A stretch of 64,000 nucleotides of DNA from contig NC_079888.1 in assembly GCF_029227915.1 (NCBI RefSeq), positions 2,119,001 through 2,183,000 of the forward strand, in the 5' to 3' direction. The position numbers and the translations under genes were made by a program. A model generated the notes under the pieces. It searched no databases. It saw nothing but the letters and a program-made list of their open reading frames with translations, and was not told the DNA's origin. This DNA comes from Hydractinia symbiolongicarpus. Taxonomy: Eukaryota > Cnidaria > Hydrozoa > Anthoathecata > Hydractiniidae. Position 1 is the stretch's first letter. Each line of letters starts with the position of its first letter. Positions 48,750 through 63,699 of the stretch are shown here, piece after piece.

Positions 48750-48930
48750 GATACACCGCGATGAGTAATACGACGAAACTTGAACCACGCAACAAAGAAT
48801 GAAATGCCACGACGAACGACGACGACAAAAGTAAAATCGCACGACGACAATAACACGCCGTGATGAAAACTATGCGCCACGACGAAAAATATCACGACGG
48901 ATCGTAAAACCACACGACAAGACAAAAACC
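48750..48930. repeat. right arm of a foldback-like pair
   Basis: CACGACGAA-type units in opposite orientation to those at 47930-48180, with about 570 bp between the arms. Non-coding. Confidence 0.5.
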
Positions 48931-49937
48931 AAACACGAATTTTATTCCACAAATAACTTAGATTTGTTATTGACTCAATATTAAGTGAATTTTATTCATT
49001 AACATTTTTTAGTTTTGATATCATTTTTAACCACTTCTTCTGCATTGTGTCTACCAGATGTCAAAAAGCGTTGTCAAAGCAACACTTGCCAAAAAATAAA
49101 ATCATTAAACTATATTATTACGAAAAATAACTTCAATTTACTATTAAAAAAAACTTATACAGATGTTCTTTCTGGAAAAGCAATAAATGGTTTCCTAACA
49201 TTCTCACTAATGTGCACATTAGAGGCAGTGCCAGCCAGAACCACATAATAAGGGTTGTTGACGCTAAAGAAATATGACTTTTCTTAGATAATAAGTAAAT
49301 CCTGCCAAGGGAGGATAAATTTTAAAAGTCGAAAGTTTTTGCGGATTTGATTGACTAATGTTGTGCATTCCTTGTGATTTTCAATTTAGCAATCGTTTTG
49401 GTCTCCAATGATTTTTTTCACCAAAATGTTACAAATAGTAATTTAATTGCAAAAAAAAAAAAATCATTCTTGTCCTTCAGACTTTAGCTTCTCCAATTCT
49501 TTTCTGTCGGTACAAGTTCTTATTAAGAGCATGATCTAAGAAGTGTTACCAGGACCTTTTTTTATTTCATATCATTTTTTTATTATTGTCCTTTTTATTT
49601 TTATCATTATCATAAGTATCGCAAAAACAATATTAACCGTTATGTAACAGCTGAAAAAAGATAGAGAGCATCACATGGCACAAATTAATTATATTAACTA
49701 CCTTGTTAATTGGTTTGCGCTATATTACCAATCTTCCTAATTAGATTAGCTATTGTTTTTACCCTCTTTCAACGAATTGCTTTTTGACAGTTAATGTCAC
49801 TATGCAGGAAAAGTATAAATTGATTTTGACAAACTTTTTTTTATTTAGTTAAAAGCAATACGAATAGCAAGTTGTAGGAAGTGAAACATTCAGTAAAAAT
49901 ACTCTGCAAAGAGAAATCCTAAGTTGGCAAAGGCAAG
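48931..49937. other. upstream flank of the GTPase gene
   Basis: AT-rich, with several oligo-T runs. No TATA box or other element can be assigned with confidence. Confidence 0.4.
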
Positions 49938-52337
49938 ATGCATCAGTCAAGTTCAACGAAAATTATAGTGTTAGGTGCAACAGGTGTTGGAAAAACAGGT
50001 AAGGATTTATTGTGTTTTTTTTGTTGGTGGTGTTCTTCAAGACTATTTCCTTACACCTTACGTCTCTGCCTTCAGTTTTCAGTAAAAATGCTCACAAAAT
50101 GTTCACCTGCATTTGTTATGATGGCAAAATGATATCTGTAGCAATAAAATAACTTTTTTCAATGCTTTAATCTGGTTTGGGAAAGCTTTAGCATTTGTTT
50201 ACTATCAAAATGGGATTGAGTAAAGTGAATAAGCCATCTAGTAGCAAATGCATTAACAAAACGCAATGGAAAGGTGTGATATCAAAAATTCAGCTCTGAT
50301 AAACTCGAATTGTTATTTGTTGTTGTTGTTGTTTGGAAGGCCTTCTTTTCTATTAAATTTGGCTTTTTTTTAAGTAGTCAGTAAAATGTTATCGGTCATG
50401 AAAAGTGAATAACATTGAAATGTTTCTATTTCAGCTCTCGTTATAAGATGCTTAACTGGTCAATTTTTTCAACACTATATATCTGGATCGGACACTGCTT
50501 ATCACTTTACTCACGGTGGTGTATCTATGGATATTGTTGATTCTTCTGGAAAGGTAAAACAATTCTTTTTGTTATTGTTTCTTCTCTCTTGTACAATTTT
50601 TTTTTACATCTACGCTTTTACTTATAACTGCAAACTATCTCCCGTTTGCGATTTATGTGTTTTGTTTATAAGAAACCAGTCTATAAGAAACGTTATGCGC
50701 AAAAAATTTAAGAAACTTTTAGGAAACTTTGTTTGAGAACAAATATACATTTAAAATATTACAAATGCCAAAACCATACTCCATACCTTAGATAGATAGA
50801 TAGATGTGCATATTTTACATGGCTAGCCTCACAAATATCGAGGGATATACCCTGTCTATTATTTCCAGGAGGGGCCATGGCTTAGATGGAGAGTCCTAGA
50901 GTATTTAATGCTCATTTTGAGCTACGCAGACCCAATTAGTAGGGCCCACGCTCTACTAGACAACTCCCGGCAACATCCAACGGCCCACACAGTGTGCCAT
51001 CTCCCCAATTTCCCTCACATGGCTTGGGTTAACCCGGGGCTATGGTAACATTCACTCGCCCATGTTGAATCGCCGTCAAGAGGAATCGAACCCCGGTCTC
51101 CCGCACAGAGTACGAAAGCTATAACCACTAATCTACGGCGCCACACCTTAAAAAACTTAATCTTTTAAGAAATTTTTCAGGAGCAATTTGAGGCTCAAAT
51201 TGACAAAATACCAAAAGAAAAATGTTTAGGTTTCGTTTAAAAAACAAGTATGTCATGTGAGAGGTTTCACAACGTTGGTCTATTTAAAACTTGACACTAA
51301 TGATAATAATGAATAAGGTCTTTTTAGTGTGTCAGCATATATTATACTGTTATCTTATAAGGAAGATTTCTCAAAAGAATCGCATATATAACACAATTGC
51401 TCTGAATTCTTTAATGCCACATTCTATTTATGTTCAGAATATTTTTCCTGTAATTCTTCGTCGAATTAATATTATTTGTCATTTCGTCTCTGTGTCTTTA
51501 TAATTTGATTACATTATAAAAAACGTGGGAATTTCGTACTGGCGCAATTAGATTAAAGAGTTCAAATTACAACAGTTTCCTTAATGAGGTCTATAGAAAA
51601 CAAATTAAAGTTTTGTAGCTTTTTAATAAAAGTATCAATACGAGGTAATTTGTCACGCTGTCATTTAAAATAAAATATAGTTTTGTGGAGAAGATTGGCG
51701 CCTAAGAAAAAGCAACGATATGAAATGTTTCGTAATATCTACAGGGAAAAAAAAGCTCTCTAAAGTTACCACAAATAATAAAAAACACATTTTGGTTAAG
51801 ATAAAGGCTTTGTAGGAAAACCGCATTCAGGGATGCGTTGACGAAATTTTGCAACACATGTTTTGCCTGACCTATGTAAGTGTTATATCCCGTACCGCTT
51901 CTAATTTGAATTGAGCGCTAATACAACCATTTTTTTAGAATGATGCGTTGCTTAGTTACGCAAATGGAATCGTGTTAGTGTATTCAATCACAGATCGAGA
52001 AAGTTTTCGATCGTTGCAAGCTCTTGTCGATAAAGTTCGACGAGTGAACCTTCAAAATGTAAACATTGTTGTGATTGGTACAAAATGCGATAAACAAAAG
52101 CATAGAGTAGTATCGACAACAGAAGCTGAGGACTTTGCGTTAAGCAACGGTTGCACATTTCATGAAACATCATCATACATACCTAAATATGAAGTCAAAG
52201 ATATATTCATTAATATTGCAAAAAGAGTAAATCCACGAAAGCGAACACAAAGCGAAGTTGGAATACGCAGCCATATTAGAGATACATTTAGAGGATTCTT
52301 ATCGAAAAGAAGAGATTCAACTGGAAATATGTTGTAG
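49938..52337 (+). CDS. Ras-like small GTPase, RERG/RASL type
   Basis: Exons 49938-49998, 50435-50553 and 51939-52337, with phases 1 and 0 and GT-AG borders, give 192 residues, normal for the family. G1 is GATGVGKT (residues 13-20), G3 DSSGK, then GIVLVYSITDRESF as in Ras. G4 is GTKCDK and G5 ETSS. The C-terminus is basic (SKRRDSTGNML) with no CAAX cysteine, as in RERG and RASL11/12 proteins, so membrane lipid anchoring is not expected. It binds guanine nucleotides and would act as a cytoplasmic signalling switch. Oddities: Thr at the Ras Gly12 position, Lys at the Gln61 position and Thr for the G4 Asn. All three weaken hydrolysis or nucleotide selectivity in Ras, so regulation may differ. Intron 2 carries a SINE. 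The start is the first ATG, in good context close to G1. Confidence 0.86.
50791..51144 (-). mobile_element. full-length SINE with target duplication, in GTPase intron 2
   Basis: Minus-strand copy with intact A and B boxes (GTGGCGCCGTAGATTAGTGG and GGTTCGATTCC) and GATA tail at 50791. ACCTTA flanks it at 50785-50790 and 51145-51150, a target-site duplication that fixes both ends at about 354 bp. Confidence 0.95.
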
Positions 52338-52614
52338 AGAATCTATTCTGCAAATTTAAAAAAAGATGAAAAGACGGCAAAAAACAACAACAAACAAACA
52401 AATATTTCTAGAAATTCCCTGGACGACTAAACTTCAATGCACAACAGTTTCTTGATGTTGTGTGATGTTATAATACTTCTGTGAAGTGTCTCTTAAGTAA
52501 AGCGTTAGTGCATATATGTATATATTGTAAATATAAGATTAAAGAGCGCTAAAAAGCGCTTAAATACAAATACGCTTTTCAATCATTTGTTTCTTTTCAA
52601 CCCTTGGGAAAGAA

Positions 52615-52620
52615 AATAAA
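52615..52620 (+). terminator. poly(A) signal of the GTPase gene
   Basis: AATAAA 278 bp after the stop codon; the first canonical hexamer in the 3' UTR. Confidence 0.55.
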
Positions 52621-53944
52621 GATTCGTAAATATAGATGAAGCCACCATATTGCGCGTTCAATTTGTCGTTGAATGTTATAATTATTTAAATTTGGCGCCA
52701 CCTCATCATAACAAACTTTTTCGTTCGAAGTTGGTAGTATGTTACGGAAAAGGGACTCAAAGCATGAAAAAATATGACAGATATTTCTTTAGTTTAAAGA
52801 AGTTTAAACAAAGGTTATAAAGTGCTGTTACTACTTAGTACGTAAATCTTTTTTAGTTATCTTAAATCAAAGATCTCATTTCTGATGTGTACTGGTAACT
52901 ACAACCAAAACCTACTAATTTTCACACCATACAGCCATGGGAATTCTGTAAAATTGTTGCTAGGAAGATATATGAATACTTAGTTGTAAAATATAGTTAC
53001 TTTTCTGTTATTAGAGTAGTTAACTTAGTAGATTTTAGGATTAAGAAATCTATAGTTGTTTTTTCTCGCCTAAAATGTTTCTTCTTGCTGGCACAAAATA
53101 ATTTTTTGTCCGCTAAGAGTCCGTGCCACAAAAAATCTTTATGGACGCTAAAATTGGTTCAAACAAGAATGAACTATTTGATATAACATACGATGCAACA
53201 TGTTAGTCCATATAACATTAAATAAAAATACAAAACCTTACTTAGTATAAATGCCAAAGGGAAAATAATAAAAACAAGCGCACATAAAACACACTCCTAC
53301 TGAAGACAATACCTAATAAAGTTGCCAAAAAAAACCCGCATAAGAAACAAGATGGGAAGCAAGTGGGACAGTATTTGAGACTAAGAATAAACAGATACTA
53401 ACACTAAACCATTTTGACAAAACAACCACCAGACAACATCAAACATGAATCCACAACATGCTACAAATTTCAAATACACAAAGCCCATTTTATAGAAGAC
53501 AAAAGAACTCCAAAAGTAACAACTAGGTCGTTAATACACATGAAATCAGAGGAAAAAGACAGCAATAACATACATTATTAGCTGACTGATACAAAAAACC
53601 AGTTCGTATGAAAAAAAACCATGTTTTGATTGGTTTACGGCTTACTAAAACAGGGCTATACTAACCGGTTTGGAAAGCCATTATTAAATGGTAATATAAA
53701 AACGTAAACAAATATAAAAAACATTTTTATAGCACACAAAAAATATAAAAGTAGCTCACCTAAAACCACATTTTCATTTGAGTACACATAAACAATGATT
53801 CGAATTTGTTTTGCGAACTTACAAAAGCATTAAAATCGAACATGGGTTCTTTCTTCCTTAGTGGCTTGGAAATAGCAACTTAAATGTAGCTTTGTTTTTT
53901 ATGTTCACAAAGGATAATTTATTTTTGGAAAATATATAGTCAGG
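52621..53944. other. no gene seen
   Basis: AT-rich. No motif recognised on either strand. Confidence 0.5.
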
Positions 53945-53949
53945 TAATA

Positions 53950-54087
53950 AAACGGATATTGGCCGGTTTTGATGTTGCACTGTAAAATACAATACCCTTG
54001 GTCAAGGGCACGGACCTCGCAAGCTTGGTCTGTACTTTTGACCTCAGGCTTTGTATTTCACAGTACAACATCAAAACAGCATCCGTT
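53950..54087. mobile_element. long imperfect hairpin (MITE-like)
   Basis: TTTTGATGTTGCACTGTAAA on the left pairs with TTTCACAGTACAACATCAAA on the right. Pairing continues inward (CCTTGGTCAA with TTGACCTCAGG, GGACC with GGTCTGT) and outward to CGGAT/ATCCG. The stem is about 55-60 bp with a small loop near 54018-54030. Non-coding. Confidence 0.78.
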
Positions 54088-54105
54088 CATTATAATAGTA
54101 ATAAG

Positions 54106-56689
54106 TAACATAAAGTTAATCAAGTGTAACATTTAACGAAAAGCTCAAGGCTACGAACATACAAAAGAAATAAAACTACACACAGGCTACAAAAAAAACA
54201 CAATCTTCAGGTATTCCTGAATGCTGGCATTGCTGTACCCCAACAACAGCAACACTCTGTGCCACAAGGTTCTTTGAGGGATTTTATGGAAACACTTTGA
54301 GCTACTTTGAAAAAGATCAGCCATTATTAAATCTTAAATAATTAATTTAATAAGGCTGTCTTTTTATTGCGCTCCAATTTTGTCCCATTTGCAGGATAAC
54401 TTTATTAACGTACAAACTGTAAAGCAGGCAGAATTAAATATTTGAAATTTGCGGCATGATGTTAACAAACAATGGAACAGAACAGAAAGAATAAAATCGA
54501 TACAGCGCTTTACACAGGCAGTTATCGTACATAAAAACAGAAGCTTCAGAAATCCCAATAATTTTTGAAAAGGAATAAGAAGTAGACTCTTTTGTAATGG
54601 GGTCCCATAAATACCGAAAAATATAATAATACAAATAAAGAGGACAAATTTGCAGTGACTGTATTAGTGGCAACAATTCCGTTGTTGATGAAGGGAAAAA
54701 CAGGAAGGTTTGCTTAATTTAGCAGTGTGTAAAGGAAAAATATATGCTCCTAAAGCAGTTTTTATTCAAAGCGAAACTGGCTTTATATAAGATTCTTAAG
54801 CTTTTAGAAACCTTGTTTTCAACTAATTTAATATGTTCTCTAAGTTAAATCTTCGTCCAGGAAAATTTTATCATTCGAATTTCAATTATTTAGTTTCATT
54901 TATTTTTTTGCTTTTTTCTGGGAAATCATTACATTCACGTCCCACTAAATCGAAGGGAAGGGACCGTAAATTGAGCCAATTATAAGTAATTATATATCGA
55001 TATCAGCCAAGAACACGTTAGATATAACGGTGACATTACACTGACAAGTTCAAAAGGCGTGCTTTGATATAGAAATATCCTATTCAATAACTTGTTATGG
55101 CAAACTTTGGAACTGGTTGTGTGATCATGTGTTTGGACCAAGATTGTAGTTATCCTATGTTCTGTTTGCACAAATGTGAAAAATCCACACTTAACAATCT
55201 CCATAAAACGTTACGGTTTTCTATCTACTCAAGTAAATACATTTGCACTCTTTCTATCTATCTTCTAATCTGTTGTAATGTGGACATATGCATGCATTGA
55301 TTTGGGAAGATTTTTATCAGATCTAAACATGACTTTCCAGAATTAGTGTACTACGGAAAGCGGTCTATCTGCCAATGCTTTTTTGTACGTGCTCACAGAT
55401 CTGGTAATACATAACCGGGAAAACAAACGCTCTGCCACAGAACTACCAACTATTTTAAAGGTCAACAAAGCACACCAAATGAATAGCAAGTAAGTCAGTA
55501 CTGCAAAAAGTATATAAATACAAAATTTAATCATAGGAAACAAACAAGTATAAGAATCTTGATAAATGTTTATAGAAACTTCAACATACCAGAATGGCAT
55601 ACACATCCGCCAGCAATCTGTTTAAGCTTATTTTACTGAATTCGAACAATTTGTGAGGGCTGGGTACTTTTCTGAAAATATGGTTTATGACAGGATTCTT
55701 TCAATTTAGTTTCTCATGTACGTTTTGACACGAAAAAGTTACACGCAATTACGTCATGCCAAAAATACCGACATCGGGAGGAATTTTATTTTCCTTTTTG
55801 TTCATGTTATGACGTACAATAACTACACTAAACCAAGGCTTTAAAAAATAGAATTGTTTTACGGTCTAAAAACTTTGTTTTATTGATTTAAAAGGAGTTG
55901 AGACTTCTGATTTCCGCGCAACATCGCTGAAAACTACAAATTTGCTCATAACTAATCTCTTTTTCATGTCAATCGGTATTTTGGTATGCATATTCCGCGG
56001 AACGAAAATGGCTTTGTAAATATGTTTATTTAGTTCCTGATGTGGGATGTTTTGCCACAAATAATTGCACGCGATGACGCCAATGGGAGTTGAGACTTCT
56101 GTCACATCTTTCTCATAGTAAAAATAAAGAAAGAAAGCATTCCTTTTATCATTTTTCGTTCTATACTATATCAGTGTTTATCAAATGCGGTAGTTAAGGA
56201 ATTAGCTTCAAGTGGACATTCAAAATACCATGAGTGCACTTTACGTCAGTCATCGTCACAACGGTCAAAACTGTCTTCGACTCAAAAATCTCTTTATTTT
56301 TTCTATCAACACTTTTTAAGCAACATCTTATAAGTAGACGTGAGGCCGAAACAACTTGTGAACAACAGTTAGCTTCAAGCGAGTAAATATTAAAAAGAAA
56401 AAACAAACATGAATTTTATTTCCCGAGAATTTCCTTGTGCCAAACGTTATATAACATCAAATGTGATTTAATATGGTCAGCCTAACTTAATGCTTGAATT
56501 TTGTCTTCCCCAACTTTTAGTCCTTAAATAAGCAACAGCCACGGCAGCCATGCTTAACTAAAATTTTGTGTTGCTAATGTTGTTGCTTGTGTTGTTTCTC
56601 GATTTTTTTTTAAAGATTTTTCGCATTTTTGCCAGATAAATGTCGCATTATGTAAATTTTCATTTCAAGCATTTTTTGTTCGTAACTTT
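54106..56689. other. no supported gene
   Basis: Short frames only. No recognisable protein or RNA motif. Confidence 0.45.
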
Positions 56690-56978
56690 CGGCGCCGATT
56701 AAGTATAGGCAAGTGAACGTACCATAGCCCCAGGTCAACCCAAGCGATCTGAGGGAAATATGGGAGATGGGATACTGTGTGGGCCGTTGGATGTTGCAGA
56801 GATTTGTCTGGTAGAGCGCAAACACTCATTGGGTCTGCGTAGCTCAAAATGATCATTAAATGCTCTAGGATTGCCAATGTAATCCATGGTATCTCGTTGA
56901 AATAAAAAACAGGAGGAAACCCTCGATATTTGTGAGGATAGCCATGTAAAATATACACATCTATCTCTCTATCTAACG
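56690..56978 (+). mobile_element. SINE copy 5, head-deleted
   Basis: It begins GGCGCCG but then skips the A/B-box region to the body (GCAAGTGAACGTACCATAGC), continues through CATGTAAAATATACACA and ends in (ATCT)n. It lacks the pol III promoter and is diverged. Confidence 0.88.
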
Positions 56979-56979
56979 T

Positions 56980-58267
56980 TTTTTGTGAAACAAAGGGAGG
57001 TTGTTTAAATCTGATAATTTTTCACACAGCAAGGATTAAACATAACAATTTTTGTTATAAAAATCAACATGACAGAAATATTTTTTTTGTTTCAGATGGT
57101 TTTAGCGAAAATCGCCTTCCTATGAAAACTGAGAAATTTAAATGAAAACACTTTCACTGTAAACATTCTCTGCGAACAACTTCCGTGGAAATTTATTTTT
57201 ATCTTCCTACTTCAGTTATCATTCCAAAAACAACAACTTTCATGACGCTGTTAAAGTGACGTAACCTCAGTAACTCTATCGCTGTGGCTTTAAGTGAATC
57301 TTTTACTAATATGACGTGTATATGGCGCTTGTGTGGCGTGTGTTGATTGAGTTTAGAAAATTGCACACTCAGCTAACATAGAGAAATGAATGAGCTGTTC
57401 ACGTGTGGTTACTGAGGGATGACGTACTGGTTTTACAGCTTGTTTTTCCAGATCTGTGATCTATATTTACAAAATTAAATTTTTACCCGCTCAGCAACGT
57501 GTTACGAATGCACGTAAAAAGACATGACTGCAAAAATGGTCTTATATCTAAGCTACTGACGTCATAAATCAATTATTTGGTTCAACTGTTGCGTGGCAAC
57601 AAGATGTTGACTAAAAATGGTTAGAGCGAGCAAAATATACTTTGCTAATTACTCCCTTCTACGAAATCTCTATCAGATTTCCTCCGGCGTTTGAATACAG
57701 TAATATTCCTGTTAATATTTACATAAGCAAATTGTAATCAGATACAAAAAAAACTAATTTTTTTTAGCTTTTCCTCTGTTCGACAAAAATTGTTAGTTCA
57801 GACCTTTTTCAATGTTGCAAGTTCAAAATATGACGAATTATTAGAGGCTAGAGGTATTAGAGGGAATGCGGTAACTAAATGAAAAGTTACCTAACAATTA
57901 TTAGAAGGGAGAATGTGATTGCATAATTTGATTAACCTTTAAAAAAATTATAATAACCTTACATAAAAACTGTTCAGTCATTATGGTCGTGATGAATTCA
58001 ACAAGAAATAAATACTTAACAGATAATAAAAACAATCGTGTTCACGAGCTTGATTTGTAAACATGTTCGGTTGAAAAATAGGTGCATTTTTTCTAACCTC
58101 TTTGCTTTTTAATCTCGCATTTAACTTAAATTTTCTCACTTCCCGTTCTTACGCCAAACCTCCCGGGCTTGACCTAACTGAATATTGACGTTTAAAGCTG
58201 TTCATATTCCTTTGCTTCATTCCTTTTCTTCTTCATGCGCTTTATGTACAGTAAAAATGAAGGCACA
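56980..58267. other. no gene seen
   Basis: AT-rich; nothing recognised. Confidence 0.5.
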
Positions 58268-58331
58268 TGCGGTGTTGGAGTTATGCGGTGTCTGAGTTGT
58301 GCGGTATTCGAGTTGTGCGGTGTTCGAGTTT
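58268..58331. repeat. 16-bp tandem repeat, four copies
   Basis: TGCGGTGTTGGAGTTA and three variants in exact 16-bp register. Confidence 0.9.
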
Positions 58332-58546
58332 CGTGGGTTAATTGTACCTCAACCAAAAAGAGAAAGCTAAAAAAGAAGAAACACTTTTCGTAATTGTATT
58401 TAAAATAAGATATATGCGCGGAATTTCGAATCAATAATCCCTGCCTGGAGAAAAAAACAATGAGAGACTTTTTTAAAAAGGGTTCAAAACTTTAAATGTT
58501 TGAAATTTTTCAGACAATAATTCACTTCAAACACTAAGTTAATATA

Positions 58547-58605
58547 CTAGTCGGCGGCTACCATTTTGCGTGACAGACAGACGTATAAGGGTATTATAAT
58601 ATAGA
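58547..58605 (-). mobile_element. minimal 59-bp Helitron-like unit
   Basis: On the minus strand it starts TCTATATTATAATACCC at 58605 after an A, includes GTCTGTCTGTC, and ends GCCGACTAG at 58547 followed by T. Both termini and the A/T flanks fit the units at 40296 and 8731, but almost no internal sequence remains and no hairpin is evident. Confidence 0.5.
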
Positions 58606-59934
58606 TAGTGTAGTTATACAATGTTTTCAAAAACACGTACGCAGAAAGAAAAGCAAACGATGTTCATTTTGTCACGGAAGTGGAATGAAATTCGATAGCT
58701 ACAAAATATTCCTTCTGTTTGACAGATTACTATTTCGATGACGTCAAAGAAATATCGACTTAAGTAAGTAAAAGTTATAACGCATTGTTTTATGAGTCAT
58801 CGTGAGTATACAAAGGTATTCAAAATATTATCACATCTCATCGCGGCTTTCAGTTTTATGTTTGGTTTTCTTACTTTTTTTGTTTTTGAAGCACTACGAT
58901 GAAGAGTGCGTATTATCGAAACTGAGATCATGCGTAGGAGCCATCACGCTAGGCCTTTATTCAGTCCAAACAAAACATTTGCCGTGTGCATTGACGCATA
59001 ACGCAAATCCGGAAAGAGACTTCTGATTTATCCTAACATGGTCCGAGAAGTTATCTTTAACGTACCGCCGATATGACGTCAATATTTTTATGCTTAAATA
59101 GGCGTCGCTGTCGGTTTGTCGAACATAATTCAAGAGAAGAAGAAAGGTATCGAGATAGCTGAGTATAACTTTAAATCGTTTGAGTTTTAGCAGGCAATTT
59201 TTTTTAATGAATTTGCTTTTTGGAATTAAGGTGATTAAAATAAAGCATGTCGTTGTTGACATGAAAAAAACGATGTTGTTCTGAAACGGTTAAAATATCA
59301 CGACGTAAAGAATAATTATTTACAAACTTTGTGATATTAGAAACGCAAACGAATAACCACTTAGGTAGTAACTTTTCTTGTACAGCTTTTATATCTTCAA
59401 ATGCATTTATAAAACCTCTTTGCAAAAGCATCGTTTACAACACTGCCAATAAGAATTGAAGAAATTTAACGATGAAATTCAAAAAATAACGGAAATACTT
59501 ATATTTTTCACTTTTTAGCATGATTAAATAACATTAATCTTGATTATAAACCTCATCACTTTGTGTACTTCGTCAGAAAATTCAATCATTTTCTATGCGT
59601 CACATTATTGAATTTTTTACTTGTTTTTTTCGGCGTTACTAAACTTTGGTAGAATATCTTATTCTAAATTCTTATAATTGTTTTAACTGTGCGAAATATT
59701 TCAAACTGTTACGTCATAATATTATGAGTCTTAAGTGTATGATTGAATAATAATTTATCTTGTATTTTATAGAGAGAAAAAAGAAAAAAAAATTATACAA
59801 AATACAAATCATCAGCTGAAATCAAGAAAGAAACTCTGTGGAGGAGAATATATTCAGAATTTTTAAATATAAGAGACGCTTGAAATAAGAAAAACAGTAT
59901 TGGAAGTGTCCATTGAATTGGAGAAGATACGAAG
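58606..59934. other. upstream flank of the metalloproteinase gene
   Basis: No gene. A TTTTATAG just before a purine-rich run at about 59772 could be an acceptor for a 5' UTR exon or a trans-splice site, but this cannot be decided from sequence alone. Confidence 0.35.
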
Positions 59935-62571
<2,637 letters not shown>

Positions 62572-62796
62572 TTGTAAAATATAGTTGATAAAGGAAGATA
62601 ATATTTTCGATGTAGAAAAAAAGAGCATTGTACTATATGACAAAGTTCTGTTAGATATATAAATTTTTATTTAAGTGGTGTTAAAATGGAATTTGCACAA
62701 AATATACGAGTGTTGACAAATGATACTTGCAAATAATGAAAATAAGAGTAAGAATTGGCAAAGCTTGGATTTCCTTCTTTTTTATTTTTTATCTTT

Positions 62797-62802
62797 AATA
62801 AA
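62797..62802 (+). terminator. poly(A) signal of the metalloproteinase gene
   Basis: AATAAA about 225 bp after the TAA stop, in a T-rich context. Confidence 0.6.
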
Positions 62803-63699
62803 CTACAATTTGAAAATTTAATAATAAAATAGTGATAAAATAGTGTTTTAATTTTAGAGAGGTTATGTATACTATTATTAACATTTCTACAGGACATCAG
62901 ATGTTGTGTATTTATATTTATGTTACTTTTGTTATGAAGAATTTATAAACAAAAAAATTTTCGCCTTTTATTCTCATTGCATACTTTGTTTTACATAGAA
63001 AAGATCTCCACAAATATTCCAAACGAACGCCATGCGACTAGTCATATATCACTACTTTCTCGGGTATCTACTACAATTTGAAATATCTCCAGCTGAATGA
63101 TAAATGTACCAATGTATCAATTCAAATGATTGGTATTCTGATTTACTTTATAAGTACAACCAATCCATTCACAGTTAACACATGCATAAGTAAGAATGTC
63201 CCATATGAGTATCTGGAAATAATACTTGGGAAATTAGCCGTTTTTCAGCTCTTTCTCGAAATAGACAAACAGTATCAGTTGGTGTGTACTCTGCATCCTG
63301 TAGGCTGCAAAAGTTCTTCTTTGGCACAGGTGTACGCCAAATATCCAACGTCAAAAATACGCTATCTGCACTTCCCATAATTCGCATCCTCATTTTGTGC
63401 TGACATACTGACATCAGTAAAAATTAGACCCTTTAAGGTTTTGGACCTAACCAAATACCCTAACATCCTAAATCCGTTGTGAGCATTGATAAGTGCCCTT
63501 TTACAAGCTCGTAATTCGTGTCATTTAAGTGGTTTGTGGTTGCGATCTTTTGAAATTTCACCCTTTTCCCAAATATATTATGTCAGGGAGGTTGTAGGTA
63601 TTACTGGATCGTAGTCATGAATACGATCGTGCGGGCCGAGCTTAGTTGTATTTATAATGAATGGGAAACTTCGTTAGATAAATAGGTAAAGATAAATAG
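62803..63699. other. no supported gene
   Basis: Short frames on both strands at 63078-63414 lack recognisable motifs. Confidence 0.45.
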
